A stretch of 11,215 nt of DNA from Pseudomonadota bacterium (lineage in GTDB: Bacteria > Pseudomonadota > Gammaproteobacteria > DAOUQR01): positions 1 through 11,215 of the forward strand of contig DAOUQR010000011.1 of NCBI GenBank assembly GCA_030625525.1. The letters are read 5' to 3'. Made by a program: the position numbers and the translations under genes. The stretch's first letter is position 1. Every line of letters starts with the position of its first letter. The notes under the pieces are model-generated. The model was not told where the DNA came from. It was given only the letters and a program-made list of their open reading frames with translations, and did no database searches. Below, piece after piece: positions 1 through 7,378 of this stretch.

Positions 1-270
1 TCATTTTCAGGTATTGTCACGTTTAAAAGCGCACAACAAATTCAAGAAGTCGCAAAAAAGGTCCCCGCGGATCGCATGTTAATTGAAACCGATTCACCGT
101 ATCTTGCCCCCGTACCGTATCGTGGCAAACCAAACGAACCCGCTTATGTTCGTTATGTTGCAGAAAAAATAGCAGAACTTCGCGGCATGAGTTTCGAAGA
201 CGTTGCTGACACGACGAGCGACAATTTTTACCGGTGTTTTCCAGAATCTGCTTATATTAGTACTCGATAG
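1..270 (+). CDS. TatD-family metal-dependent hydrolase/DNase, C-terminal part (5' end outside window)
   Basis: The reading frame is open from the first base to the TAG at 268-270, giving 89 visible residues of a protein that begins before the window. The segment [10 protein letters not shown] (codons 29-38) is the hallmark C-terminal motif of the TatD/YcfH family; its Asp (codon 31) is a metal ligand in this amidohydrolase-like TIM-barrel family. It is followed by the typical tail PYRGKPNEP, a helical stretch and the closing segment TSDNFYRCF. Family members are cytoplasmic, metal-dependent DNases or phosphoesterases linked to DNA repair and quality control. I cannot tell TatD from YcfH or YjjV using the C-terminus alone, so no symbol is given. 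The ATG at 76 is internal, not a start. The gene converges on potD, with 35 bases between the two stop codons and no clear terminator hairpin. Confidence 0.93.
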   Translation, partial: SFSGIVTFKSAQQIQEVAKKVPADRMLIETDSPYLAPVPYRGKPNEPAYVRYVAEKIAELRGMSFEDVADTTSDNFYRCFPESAYISTR

Positions 271-305
271 TTATCTTACCTACCTATTGCTGGCCAAGAA
301 AATTC

Positions 306-1331
306 TTATTCGACTTTTAACAGCTCCCAATAATTAGAGATCAGGCTCAGTGCTTTATCCGAAATATCCATTTGATATTGCGCTTTTTTAAGGACCGAGA
401 GTGGCGGGTTAAAAATTAGATTTTGTTGTGTTGTTTTAGGCAATAGTTTCATCGCTAATAAATTCGCTGTGGGATAACCCATTTGCTGACTGACAGTTTT
501 CGCTATTTCAGGTTGTATCATAAAGTTAATAAAGCGTAATGCATTCCTATAATGTGGCGCATTTTTAGGAATAGCTAAGCAATCAACCGCGATAACATAA
601 CCCTCAGATGGATAAACAAAGCTTAAATCAGGTGAGATCGGTAATATTCTAAAGACATCGCCATTCCATGCCATCCCTAGCGTGGCGTCTTCACCACTGA
701 TGACGACATCGCTGGTATCTGATGTATAGAGTTTTATATTACGGGAGAGCGCTCGCAGTTTTTCATACGCGAGCTTAAGATGTTGTGGGTTTTCATCATT
801 CGCAGAATAGCCTAAGCTAATTAGGGCAATGCTAAACACTTCTCGTGGATCATTTAGTAGTAATAATTGATTTTTTAAACGCGGCCCCCAAAATTGATTC
901 CAATGTTGATAGTTTTTAGGGTTATGGTATTTGCGATTAATAAAAATACCGGTGGCCGTCCAGGTAAATGGAATGCTATATTGGTTCTTCGGATCATAAG
1001 CTTTGTTTAAAAAATTTGGGTCAAGATGTTTAAGGTTGGATAATTGTTTTTTATCGAGCTCGGCTAATAAATGTTGATGCCGCATGCGGTCGACATAATA
1101 ATTTGACGGCTGGATCACATCATAATCACTGTTTCGAGTCGCGAGTAGTTTTGCATACAGGGTTTCATTATCATCATAGGTTGAAATATTGACTCGGATT
1201 CCGGTTTCCTTTTCAAATTGTTTAATCGCTGACGTGGGGATTTCATTCGCCCAAACATAAACATTTAACTCATTATTCGCGGCAGAGCTTATCGAGAAAT
1301 ATAAAAAAATGAATACAATAAATATTTTCAT
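306..1331 (-). CDS. potD: Polyamine ABC transporter, periplasmic spermidine/putrescine-binding protein PotD
   Basis: A 341-residue periplasmic solute-binding protein, close to the usual PotD length. Residues 1-18 form a signal peptide: one Lys, a hydrophobic core, then SSAA and no lipobox cysteine, so signal peptidase I cleavage is likely. The body follows the PotD pattern: VYVWANE (24-30), ETGIRVNISTYDDNETLYAK (42-61), SNYYVD (76-81), REVF (163-166), AWNGD (221-225), AVDCLAIP (248-255), GYPTAN (285-290). Against E. coli PotD as I remember it, W27, the SNYY tyrosine, E164, W222, D250, Y286 and Q320 match ligand-contacting residues. The positions of E. coli Glu36, Tyr37 and Trp255 are N29, E30 and A248. 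Ligand choice or affinity may therefore differ. The ATG overlaps the potC stop in an ATGA junction, so translation is probably coupled. It is the last gene of potABCD. Confidence 0.93.
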   Translation of the reverse strand: MKIFIVFIFLYFSISSAANNELNVYVWANEIPTSAIKQFEKETGIRVNISTYDDNETLYAKLLATRNSDYDVIQPSNYYVDRMRHQHLLAELDKKQLSNLKHLDPNFLNKAYDPKNQYSIPFTWTATGIFINRKYHNPKNYQHWNQFWGPRLKNQLLLLNDPREVFSIALISLGYSANDENPQHLKLAYEKLRALSRNIKLYTSDTSDVVISGEDATLGMAWNGDVFRILPISPDLSFVYPSEGYVIAVDCLAIPKNAPHYRNALRFINFMIQPEIAKTVSQQMGYPTANLLAMKLLPKTTQQNLIFNPPLSVLKKAQYQMDISDKALSLISNYWELLKVE

Positions 1332-2092
1332 GGGCGTTTCTGCAATAAAGTAGCGGTGGTCACAATGATAAACGTAAAGATCAATAAAAGGGTCGACAAG
1401 GCATTAATTTCAGGAGCTACTCCGGCACGCATCATGGCGTAAATTTTTAAAGGTAGGATTTGAAAACTCGGCCCGGACACAAAATAACTAATGATCACAT
1501 CATCGAATGATAAAGTGAAACAGAGCAGGGCGGCTGAAATAAGGGCGGGCGATAATAAGGGTAAGGCAATTTTTTTCAACAGAGTCCACTCGCTTGCCCC
1601 TAAATCTTTAGCGGCTTCAAAAACAGAATAATCCAAGGTCTGTAGACGGCTATTAAGCGTGAGCATCACAAAGGGGATACAAAACGTAATGTGAGCAAGG
1701 AGTAAACTGATAAAACCTAAGGAGATATGATTGATGTTGTAAAACAACAGTAAACCAATGCCGATCATAATATCAGGGGCCAGTATTAAAATAATAATAA
1801 GGGTATAAATTAATGTTTGACCGCGATATCGGTAACGATAAGCACTGACGGCAGCCAAGGTGCCAATCCCTAAGGCAATGAGTGTTGCTAGGGACGCTAA
1901 AATAAATGAATGCCCCACCGTACGAAGCAACTGGTTGTCGTGGAGCAGAAGCTGATACCAACGCAAGGTAAAACCCTGCCAATTAAGTGTGTATTTTGCA
2001 TTATTAAATGAATAGAGTATCAATACGATGATGGGCGCATATAAAAAAGTATAGACGAGTGTGCTAAACGAAAATTTACAGAGTTGTTTCAT
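1328..2092 (-). CDS. potC: Polyamine ABC transporter permease PotC
   Basis: Inner-membrane permease of 254 residues, the normal PotC size, with about six hydrophobic segments (roughly 12-29, 62-85, 95-118, 125-147, 181-205, 231-250). The cytoplasmic coupling (EAA) motif of binding-protein-dependent permeases is clear at 159-178, starting EAAKDLGASEWTLLKKI and ending in a Leu-Pro; this contacts the ATPase PotA. The early YAPIIVLILYSFN segment and the FTLRWYQ sequence are typical of PotC. It should pair with PotB to form the channel. Both ends are ATGA overlaps: its ATG overlaps the PotB stop and its TGA overlaps the PotD start, which indicates one polycistronic, translationally coupled message. 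Confidence 0.93.
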   Translation of the reverse strand: MKQLCKFSFSTLVYTFLYAPIIVLILYSFNNAKYTLNWQGFTLRWYQLLLHDNQLLRTVGHSFILASLATLIALGIGTLAAVSAYRYRYRGQTLIYTLIIILILAPDIMIGIGLLLFYNINHISLGFISLLLAHITFCIPFVMLTLNSRLQTLDYSVFEAAKDLGASEWTLLKKIALPLLSPALISAALLCFTLSFDDVIISYFVSGPSFQILPLKIYAMMRAGVAPEINALSTLLLIFTFIIVTTATLLQKRP

Positions 2093-2943
2093 AACAGTGC
2101 TCCACGATGGTTACTTCGTGATGCTCGCCAAAATATACCTAGAGTTAAGAGTAATATGACAATTAAAACCACACAGCTTGCCGCACCCAATGGCCAGTTT
2201 AAAGCAAATAAAAATTGATCTTGAATTAAGTTCCCCATTAATAAGGATTTTGCGCCGCCTAATATTTCAGGGATATAAAAAATAGTCATTGCGGGTAAAA
2301 AAACCAAAATACATCCGGCAATAATTCCGGCTTTTGTCATTGGAATAATAATTTTGAAAAATGTTCGCCAGGTATTGCTCCCTAAATCCTGCGCGGCCTC
2401 AATCAGTTTATAATCAAGTTTCTCCAAATTGGAATAGAGTGGGATGATCATAAAAGGTAGTAAATTATAAACTAAACCAATGATAACTGCGGTATTCGAA
2501 AATAATACTTGCAGCGGATGATCGATGACTCCCCAATGAAGTAGTACGGAATTAATAATGCCTTTTGATTTTAAAATAGCGATCATCGCATAGGTTCGAA
2601 TGAGTGAGCTGGTCCAAAATGGAATGATCACGAATAAAAATAATAAGTTTTTCCAGCGCAGTTTGCTGCGCGATAAAATATACGCAAACGGATAGCCAAT
2701 GAGCAGACAGAAAACAGTGGTAATGCTCGCTGTTTTGACCGAACGTAATAAGACATGAATATAAATTGGATTAAATAACTGTCTATACGCATCTAAGGAA
2801 AAGTGATAGGTATATAAGGTCGATGAGTTTGCTGTTGAAAAACTCACGAGTACAATCATGGCGATAGGGAATAATTCAAACACGATCAACCAAAAGACCA
2901 GTGTGCCTATCGTCAAGGATTTAAATGCGCTACGCTGATTCAT
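2089..2943 (-). CDS. potB: Polyamine ABC transporter permease PotB
   Basis: Inner-membrane permease of 284 residues from the ATG at 2943. An in-frame TTG one codon upstream (2946) is the only nearby alternative. There are about six membrane segments. The EAA coupling loop reads EAAQDLGSNTWRTFFKIIIP (about residues 182-201 from the ATG), and IPFWTSSLIRTYAM is a strong PotB/PotH signature. Together with PotC it forms the translocation pore served by PotA. The start lies 14 bases inside the 3' end of potA, and its stop forms an ATGA overlap with potC. The upstream Shine-Dalgarno-like sequence is weak and far from the ATG, so reinitiation from potA is the likely mode of translation. PotH of the putrescine system is the main alternative, but this gene order fits PotB. 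Confidence 0.92.
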   Translation of the reverse strand: MNQRSAFKSLTIGTLVFWLIVFELFPIAMIVLVSFSTANSSTLYTYHFSLDAYRQLFNPIYIHVLLRSVKTASITTVFCLLIGYPFAYILSRSKLRWKNLLFLFVIIPFWTSSLIRTYAMIAILKSKGIINSVLLHWGVIDHPLQVLFSNTAVIIGLVYNLLPFMIIPLYSNLEKLDYKLIEAAQDLGSNTWRTFFKIIIPMTKAGIIAGCILVFLPAMTIFYIPEILGGAKSLLMGNLIQDQFLFALNWPLGAASCVVLIVILLLTLGIFWRASRSNHRGALL

Positions 2944-4024
2944 CAATTAAAATCACTTCCCAATTTTCTAACCAATTCACCCAGACAGACTCGCCTTTGT
3001 TATAAAATAAATTTTCATCGTCTTCATCAAAAAATTCGGTGGCATAAATTAAGCGGCCTGATTTTAGCCGGACAATCAGATCAACGGTGCTGCCTTTATA
3101 GATCACTTCGTCTATGGTTCCGGGCAGCATATGGTCGGTGGGATCTAGTTCATGTTCACCCCATACGCGTAAATCTTCAGGTCGAACTAAGACATTGATC
3201 GGATCCGCTTTTTTCAGTTGTTTTACATTTTTACAGCGACGTTCGATGTGTTCGATTGAATAATGAATTTGATTTTCTGTCACTTCGTTAATTCTTGATG
3301 TGAAAATATTTAACTGACCAATAAATCGAGCCGCAGTTAAATTGGCGGGTTCTTCATAGACTTCGCGTGGCGTACCAACTTGTATAATATGCCCATCTTG
3401 CATAATGACAATTCTGTCGCTCATCGCGAGTGCTTCTTCTTGATCATGGGTGACGAAAATAAACGTGATCCCTAATTGTCGCTGTAGGCGCTTTAATTCA
3501 ATTTGCATTGATTGTCGTAATTGCTGGTCCAGTGAACTCAGTGATTCATCGAGGAGTAACACTAAGGGTTCGTTAACAACGGCTCGTGCAATAGCTACTC
3601 GTTGTTGTTGCCCACCGGATAATTGGTGAGGCTTACGATTTGAAAAATCAGAGAGTTGTACCATGGCGAGTATGTTTTCAACGCGCGCTTTGATCTCAGT
3701 CGTTGATACCTTGCTGCAACGTAAACCAAAGGCTACATTTTCAAAGACAGTCATATGGGGAAATAATGCGTAGGATTGGAAAACCGTGTGTACATCACGT
3801 TGTTGTGGTGTTAACTGTGTTACGTTTTTATCACGAATAAAGATTTGCCCGCTATCGCAGCTTTCAAAGCCCGAAATTAATCGAAGCAAGGTTGTCTTAC
3901 CACAGCCAGACGGCCCCAGCAGAGTAAGAAACTCGCCATCATTCACGGTCAAACTAATATCATCTAAGATTAACTGCTGATCGAAACGTTTCGAAAGGCG
4001 ATGTATTTCTATGATACCTGCCAC
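2930..4024 (-). CDS. potA: Polyamine ABC transporter ATP-binding protein PotA
   Basis: Cytoplasmic ATPase of the polyamine importer, 364 residues, close to the usual PotA length. The nucleotide-binding domain carries Walker A GPSGCGKTT (37-45), Q-loop Q83, signature LSGGQ (135-139), Walker B LVLLLDE (154-160), D-loop SLD (164-166) and switch H193. The segment DESLSSLD, with Ser where many ABC ATPases have Pro after DE, resembles E. coli PotA. Residues about 278-355 form the C-terminal regulatory TOBE-like domain, with RPEDLRV and FFDEDD. The start is GTG, not ATG: an ATG at 4026 is out of frame, while GAGGG lies 7 bases before the GTG. It is first of potABCD and overlaps potB by 14 bases. No residue essential for hydrolysis is missing. 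Confidence 0.95.
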   Translation of the reverse strand: MAGIIEIHRLSKRFDQQLILDDISLTVNDGEFLTLLGPSGCGKTTLLRLISGFESCDSGQIFIRDKNVTQLTPQQRDVHTVFQSYALFPHMTVFENVAFGLRCSKVSTTEIKARVENILAMVQLSDFSNRKPHQLSGGQQQRVAIARAVVNEPLVLLLDESLSSLDQQLRQSMQIELKRLQRQLGITFIFVTHDQEEALAMSDRIVIMQDGHIIQVGTPREVYEEPANLTAARFIGQLNIFTSRINEVTENQIHYSIEHIERRCKNVKQLKKADPINVLVRPEDLRVWGEHELDPTDHMLPGTIDEVIYKGSTVDLIVRLKSGRLIYATEFFDEDDENLFYNKGESVWVNWLENWEVILIDESA

Positions 4025-4053
4025 ATAAAGGCCCTCGAGAAAATAGGGCGCAA

Positions 4054-4083
4054 ATTATCCACAACGCGGGGGCGGTCTGTCAA
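4054..4083 (-). promoter_or_regulatory. Sigma70-type promoter of potABCD
   Basis: On the minus strand, TTGACA (4083-4078, a perfect -35) is followed after 18 bases by GATAAT (4059-4054, five of six to consensus). The predicted start of transcription falls near 4047, about 22 bases before the potA GTG, which gives a short leader holding the GAGGG ribosome binding site. It sits in the 80-base gap between purK and potA, so the transporter operon need not rely on read-through from purEK. No known operator sequence is recognised. Confidence 0.7.
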
Positions 4084-4104
4084 CACCTTAATTCCTGGGA
4101 TGAC

Positions 4105-5133
4105 CTAGGTGTAATTGATATGCCCGAGTTTTCGGCCGGGGCGCGGTTCTTTTTGGTAAGAGTGGTAATGAGTGCCGTTTATTTTTAAGATGTCAGTGAG
4201 CTCTGGCATTGTACCAATACAATTTTTCATGACGGTTTTTTGGATGGCTTCAGTCGAACCAATGGGTAAGTTGCAGACTGCGCGCAGGTGATTTTCAAAT
4301 TGTGAAGTGACAGCGCCATCTTGGGTCCAATGCCCTGAGTTATGTACACGCGGTGCCATTTCATTTGCATAGAGTTGATTATCTTTAACAAAAAATTCAA
4401 TGGCGAGTACGCCAACATAATCCAGTGCTTCCATCACTCTTGTCATAAAATTTAAAGCCGATTTCTCGAGTTGTGGATCAATAAAGGGGGCAGTAGTTTG
4501 TAGCAGGATCCCATTTTCATGAACGTTGTGACTGAGGGGATAGTGTTTGATTTCACCCTGACGACTGCGTACAGCAATCATTGATATTTCATCATCAAAG
4601 GGTAACCATGCTTCAAGAATGGCGTTGTCATTATTGAGTTGTTTCCAGGCGGTTTGGGCTTGTGAGTGTTCTGTGATTTTTACTTGACCTTTTCCATCGT
4701 AGCCCATGCGGCGGGTTTTAAGTACGGCGGGTAGACCGATGGTTTTCAGTGCTCCGACTAATTCACTTTCTGAATTGATTGCTTCATAAGGGACGGTTGG
4801 AATGTTGAGCGTTTTAAAAAAGTTTTTTTCGAGAAGGCGATCTTGTGCAATATTGATGGCACGTGCACTGGGATAAACCGGCTTTATTTTTGCGATATCT
4901 TCAATAATGTTGACAGAGATGTTCTCATTTTCAAAGGTAATAACATCAACTTGTTTTATAAAGGTGTTAAGAGCGTCGTGATTGTCAAGTCTGCCTGTCA
5001 TCACATTGCAAACATAACTAGCCGAGCAGGGTATGGCCTCTGCATAACAATGACAATTAATTTCTAAGGGGGCACCCGCCAAGGCTAACATGCGTGCGAG
5101 TTGGCCGCCCCCTAAAATACCTATTTTAATCAT
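4105..5133 (-). CDS. purK: N5-carboxyaminoimidazole ribonucleotide synthase PurK (short C-terminus)
   Basis: ATP-grasp enzyme that uses ATP and bicarbonate to convert AIR to N5-CAIR in purine synthesis, in the cytoplasm. The N-terminal nucleotide-fold signature is [12 protein letters not shown] (5-16), the ATP-grasp loop is MGYDGKGQ (143-150), and the metal/phosphate region is [14 protein letters not shown] (257-270). [10 protein letters not shown] (331-340) is the usual C-terminal motif. The protein stops two residues after that motif, at 342 residues. E. coli PurK is 355 residues and, as I recall, carries roughly 25-30 more after it, so the last helix seems to be absent. The sequence beyond the stop shows no recognisable tail in the same or the next frame tried. 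The start overlaps purE by 8 bases, as expected for a coupled pair. Confidence 0.94.
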   Translation of the reverse strand: MIKIGILGGGQLARMLALAGAPLEINCHCYAEAIPCSASYVCNVMTGRLDNHDALNTFIKQVDVITFENENISVNIIEDIAKIKPVYPSARAINIAQDRLLEKNFFKTLNIPTVPYEAINSESELVGALKTIGLPAVLKTRRMGYDGKGQVKITEHSQAQTAWKQLNNDNAILEAWLPFDDEISMIAVRSRQGEIKHYPLSHNVHENGILLQTTAPFIDPQLEKSALNFMTRVMEALDYVGVLAIEFFVKDNQLYANEMAPRVHNSGHWTQDGAVTSQFENHLRAVCNLPIGSTEAIQKTVMKNCIGTMPELTDILKINGTHYHSYQKEPRPGRKLGHINYT

Positions 5134-5611
5134 GTGGTATTTCCGCCACCGATTGGGTTTGTTCTCGACGGAATGTTTTTAAGCTGTCATGAATGTCGCT
5201 ATTATTTAAGCTTAATATACTGGCTGCGAGCAGAGCGGCATTTTTAGCACCGGCATTGCCAATGGCTAGTGTTCCCACCGGTACGCCACCCGGCATTTGT
5301 ACGATGGACAGTAGCGAGTCTAACCCATTCAATGCTTTCGATTGGATAGGGACGCCTAAGACGGGTAAATCCGTCATTGCGGCGACCATCCCGGGCAAAT
5401 GTGCTGCACCACCGGCACCGGCAATAATTACTTGAATGGCGTTATCACGTGCCTGTTTGGCATATTCCACTAAGCGATCCGGGGTGCGATGTGCCGAAAT
5501 AATTTTGCTTTCATAGGTAATGCCCAAGGATTCTAATATCGTGGCGCAATTTTTCATTGTCGGCCAATCTGATTGAGAACCCATAATAATGCTGACTTTG
5601 TTATTCGGCAT
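5126..5611 (-). CDS. purE: N5-carboxyaminoimidazole ribonucleotide mutase PurE (class I)
   Basis: Small cytoplasmic enzyme (161 residues, normal length) that rearranges N5-CAIR to CAIR, the step after PurK. Class I features are all present: GSQSDW (11-16) for the substrate phosphate, SAHRTP (39-44) with the presumed catalytic His41, [11 protein letters not shown] (65-75) and LGVPIQS (85-91). Pairing with purK supports the class I, N5-CAIR-dependent type rather than the class II carboxylase. The ATG at 5611 is preceded by AAGGA at 7 bases. A promoter lies just upstream. No PurR-like operator is evident. Confidence 0.96.
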   Translation of the reverse strand: MPNNKVSIIMGSQSDWPTMKNCATILESLGITYESKIISAHRTPDRLVEYAKQARDNAIQVIIAGAGGAAHLPGMVAAMTDLPVLGVPIQSKALNGLDSLLSIVQMPGGVPVGTLAIGNAGAKNAALLAASILSLNNSDIHDSLKTFRREQTQSVAEIPHD

Positions 5612-5640
5612 ACGCTTATCCTTGAAAGAAATTCAGTCGC

Positions 5641-5669
5641 ACTCTACAAAGCAAAATGCACTGGGTCAA
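5641..5669 (-). promoter_or_regulatory. Probable promoter of purEK
   Basis: On the minus strand, TTGACC (5669-5664, five of six to the -35 consensus) is separated by 17 bases from TAGAGT (5646-5641, four of six to the -10). Transcription would begin near 5634, leaving a leader of about 23 bases that contains the AAGGA ribosome binding site. Its -35 box touches the first copy of a repeated 10-base word (5668-5677). Confidence 0.5.
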
Positions 5670-5695
5670 TCAATTCATCTTGAAAAATCAATTCA
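5668..5695. repeat. Two direct copies of the 10-base word AATCAATTCA in the purE/protease divergent region
   Basis: AATCAATTCA occurs at 5668-5677 and again at 5686-5695, starts 18 bases apart, in the roughly 100-base region between purE and the divergent aspartic protease gene. The same word occurs at 7347-7356, across the -10 region of the promoter before the membrane-protein gene, and in reverse orientation inside purK (4771-4780). This could be an operator or simply an AT-rich word recurring by chance; the coding copy argues for chance. Confidence 0.35.
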
Positions 5696-5714
5696 AGCCT
5701 GCCATGCTTTAGAT

Positions 5715-6263
5715 ATGAACAAAAATATGACTCAAAAATTAGGTGGCTTATTTGCCATTATTGCTTGGATAATTTTCCTGGTAATGGCGAGCTTGTTTAT
5801 GCACCGTTGGTTTGAAGAACCCGACGAACCTATTAGCGAAGTTCTTAAAGTCGAACGCACCTCTAGCAGAAGTGTGCCGCGTCACCGTTCGGTACGTCGA
5901 GTGAAACAGGTGACTATCCGGGCTAATCGACGTCACCATTATGTGGTGAAAGGAAAAATCAATGGCAAAGCCGTTCGATTTTTAGTAGATACCGGAGCCA
6001 GCAATGTCTCAATTCCGGGTTCTGTTGCAAAAAAATTAAAACTACCTCACCAATCTATCCTCAATGCTTCAACTGCAAATGGCACCGTGAAAGTGTGGGG
6101 AACAACCATTCCAAGTTTGCGGATTGGCAATATTCATCTGAGAAATATCAAAGCTAATATCAACCCCTATCTCAAGGGCAAAGATATTTTACTTGGCATG
6201 AGTGCTTTGAAAGAATTGGAGTTTCGACATAACAAAGGTTATCTCATTCTGATTCAACACTGA
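5715..6263 (+). CDS. Membrane-anchored retropepsin-like (clan AA) aspartic protease
   Basis: A 182-residue protein with one N-terminal membrane segment (about 9-29), a basic Arg/Ser/His-rich linker (about 48-74) and a C-terminal single-lobe aspartic protease domain (about 75-180). The catalytic motif is FLVDTGASNVSIP (89-101), with Asp92 as the presumed nucleophile-activating residue, and KDILLGMSAL (156-165) is the conserved second hallmark. Single-lobe enzymes of this kind should act as dimers; the family matches bacterial periplasmic clan AA proteases whose substrates are mostly unknown. The membrane topology suggests the protease domain faces the periplasm. The frame is open back to 5589, but that would overlap the purE coding start, so ATG 5715 (or 5727) is preferred; neither has a strong Shine-Dalgarno. 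The 3' end overlaps the convergent DUF3179 gene by 20 bases. Confidence 0.85.
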   Translation: MNKNMTQKLGGLFAIIAWIIFLVMASLFMHRWFEEPDEPISEVLKVERTSSRSVPRHRSVRRVKQVTIRANRRHHYVVKGKINGKAVRFLVDTGASNVSIPGSVAKKLKLPHQSILNASTANGTVKVWGTTIPSLRIGNIHLRNIKANINPYLKGKDILLGMSALKELEFRHNKGYLILIQH

Positions 6264-7269
6264 AGAATGCGGGATATACAAACGCAAATGCTGAGCTCGA
6301 AGCGATTTCACCCTCGCTTGAAAAAAACCGGACGGTTTGAAGTTGAGGATCCCATTGAGCAGTGACGCTCTGACCATTAAAGATAAACCTTAATCTTCTG
6401 ACTCTTCTCATACGTTCATGAGTCACTGAAAATACGTGACCACTGAATCGATCAAAGGGGCGGGCATCATCATGTCGCCATATATACGAAATGATGGTTT
6501 TTGAAGGAACGCGTAATTGTTTGAGATTTTTCACCGGAAAAACCATGCTGTTATCCGTATTATAAGTGCCATAGGGATAATGTTGATAATTCCGTTGGTG
6601 CCCAGTGTCTGTGGATAGGACCAGGGTATTGGGATAGCGTTTTTTCCAGCGCCCTAACGTGGTTTTAAAGGAAGGGATACGTTGCAATTCAAAATTGGTA
6701 TGTTTACCGGCGACAGCAATTCCCCAGGGCTGAGACCATAAACTTTCAGTATGACGGTCATACATCACTAAGCAGCTTTGATAAAGCTTGCCTGAAACGC
6801 CAAACGTGGTCACTCTGTTAGCGATTTTTCGAATAAACACGGGATTCGTATCACAGAAAGGGCAAAGGGTGACCGTGATGGGTAAATTGGCAATGTTATC
6901 ATTGACTATTTCATGCCAATTTAAAATGCCATAGGGATACGCTTTTGCAATACCTTGATGATAGACGCCGACCACAATGGCATCATCAGCGAAGACGGAT
7001 TGGTGTGCTTTAACAAAGATAGGTTTATCAATGGCTGGGATACCATCTTTGGCCGGACCTCCGGCGATTAACTGGTTTCGACTGATCCGCCACTGAAGAC
7101 GTTTGAATTGATAATCTTTGTCGTAATGTCTTAAAAGGGGGTTATTTGTTAGGCTAAAATAGCCACTTATGCGACTTAAGCGCAGCTGCGTATTGTCCCA
7201 GCCATACCAACTAATGCCAACAGCAAAAACAACGAGTAATACAATTAAAAATGAAAAATACTTCTGCAT
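6244..7269 (-). CDS. DUF3179 domain-containing protein, N-terminally membrane-anchored or secreted
   Basis: A 341-residue protein with an uncleaved anchor or signal peptide at residues 4-22 (hydrophobic, no lipobox). The rest matches the DUF3179 family: AYPYGILNWHEIVND (110-124), TLCPFCDT (134-141) with the Cys136-x-x-Cys139 pair, TTFGVSGKLYQS (154-165), MYDRHTESLWSQ (169-180), and later STDTGHQRNYQ-type and YPYGTY segments. The function of the family is not established. The CxxC pair suggests a redox or metal role, but that is inference. The ATG at 7269 has no convincing Shine-Dalgarno. The protein appears full length, with no frameshift. Its last 20 bases overlap the end of the protease gene on the opposite strand. 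Confidence 0.9.
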   Translation of the reverse strand: MQKYFSFLIVLLVVFAVGISWYGWDNTQLRLSRISGYFSLTNNPLLRHYDKDYQFKRLQWRISRNQLIAGGPAKDGIPAIDKPIFVKAHQSVFADDAIVVGVYHQGIAKAYPYGILNWHEIVNDNIANLPITVTLCPFCDTNPVFIRKIANRVTTFGVSGKLYQSCLVMYDRHTESLWSQPWGIAVAGKHTNFELQRIPSFKTTLGRWKKRYPNTLVLSTDTGHQRNYQHYPYGTYNTDNSMVFPVKNLKQLRVPSKTIISYIWRHDDARPFDRFSGHVFSVTHERMRRVRRLRFIFNGQSVTAQWDPQLQTVRFFSSEGEIASSSAFAFVYPAFFSVESE

Positions 7270-7321
7270 TGGTTAACTATAGACCAAAATCAAGCCGATT
7301 GCTGGATTTCTATCAACAGTA

Positions 7322-7349
7322 TTGACATCACACTGAGTTTCCATAGAAT
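7322..7349 (+). promoter_or_regulatory. Sigma70-type promoter upstream of the membrane-protein gene
   Basis: TTGACA (7322-7327, perfect -35) and TAGAAT (7344-7349, five of six) are separated by 16 bases. Transcription would start near 7356, about 23 bases before the ATG at 7379. The leader is AT-rich with no clear Shine-Dalgarno. The promoter divides this gene from the divergent DUF3179 gene. Confidence 0.65.
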
Positions 7350-7378
7350 CAATTCATTTTTTTATAAGTAAAAATTTT

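Noticed and set aside
3786..3980. Short plus-strand frame opposite the potA Walker A region.
   Set aside because: It is antisense to a conserved ABC domain with no start signals.
4083..4114. Inverted repeat ACACCT/AGGTGT around the purK stop as a terminator.
   Set aside because: Only six pairs with a long loop, no T-run after it, and it overlaps the potA -35 box.
5589..5714. Longer N-terminus for the aspartic protease, starting at 5589.
   Set aside because: It would overlap the purE start and promoter, and the added residues are not signal-like or family-like. The membrane anchor begins just after ATG 5715.
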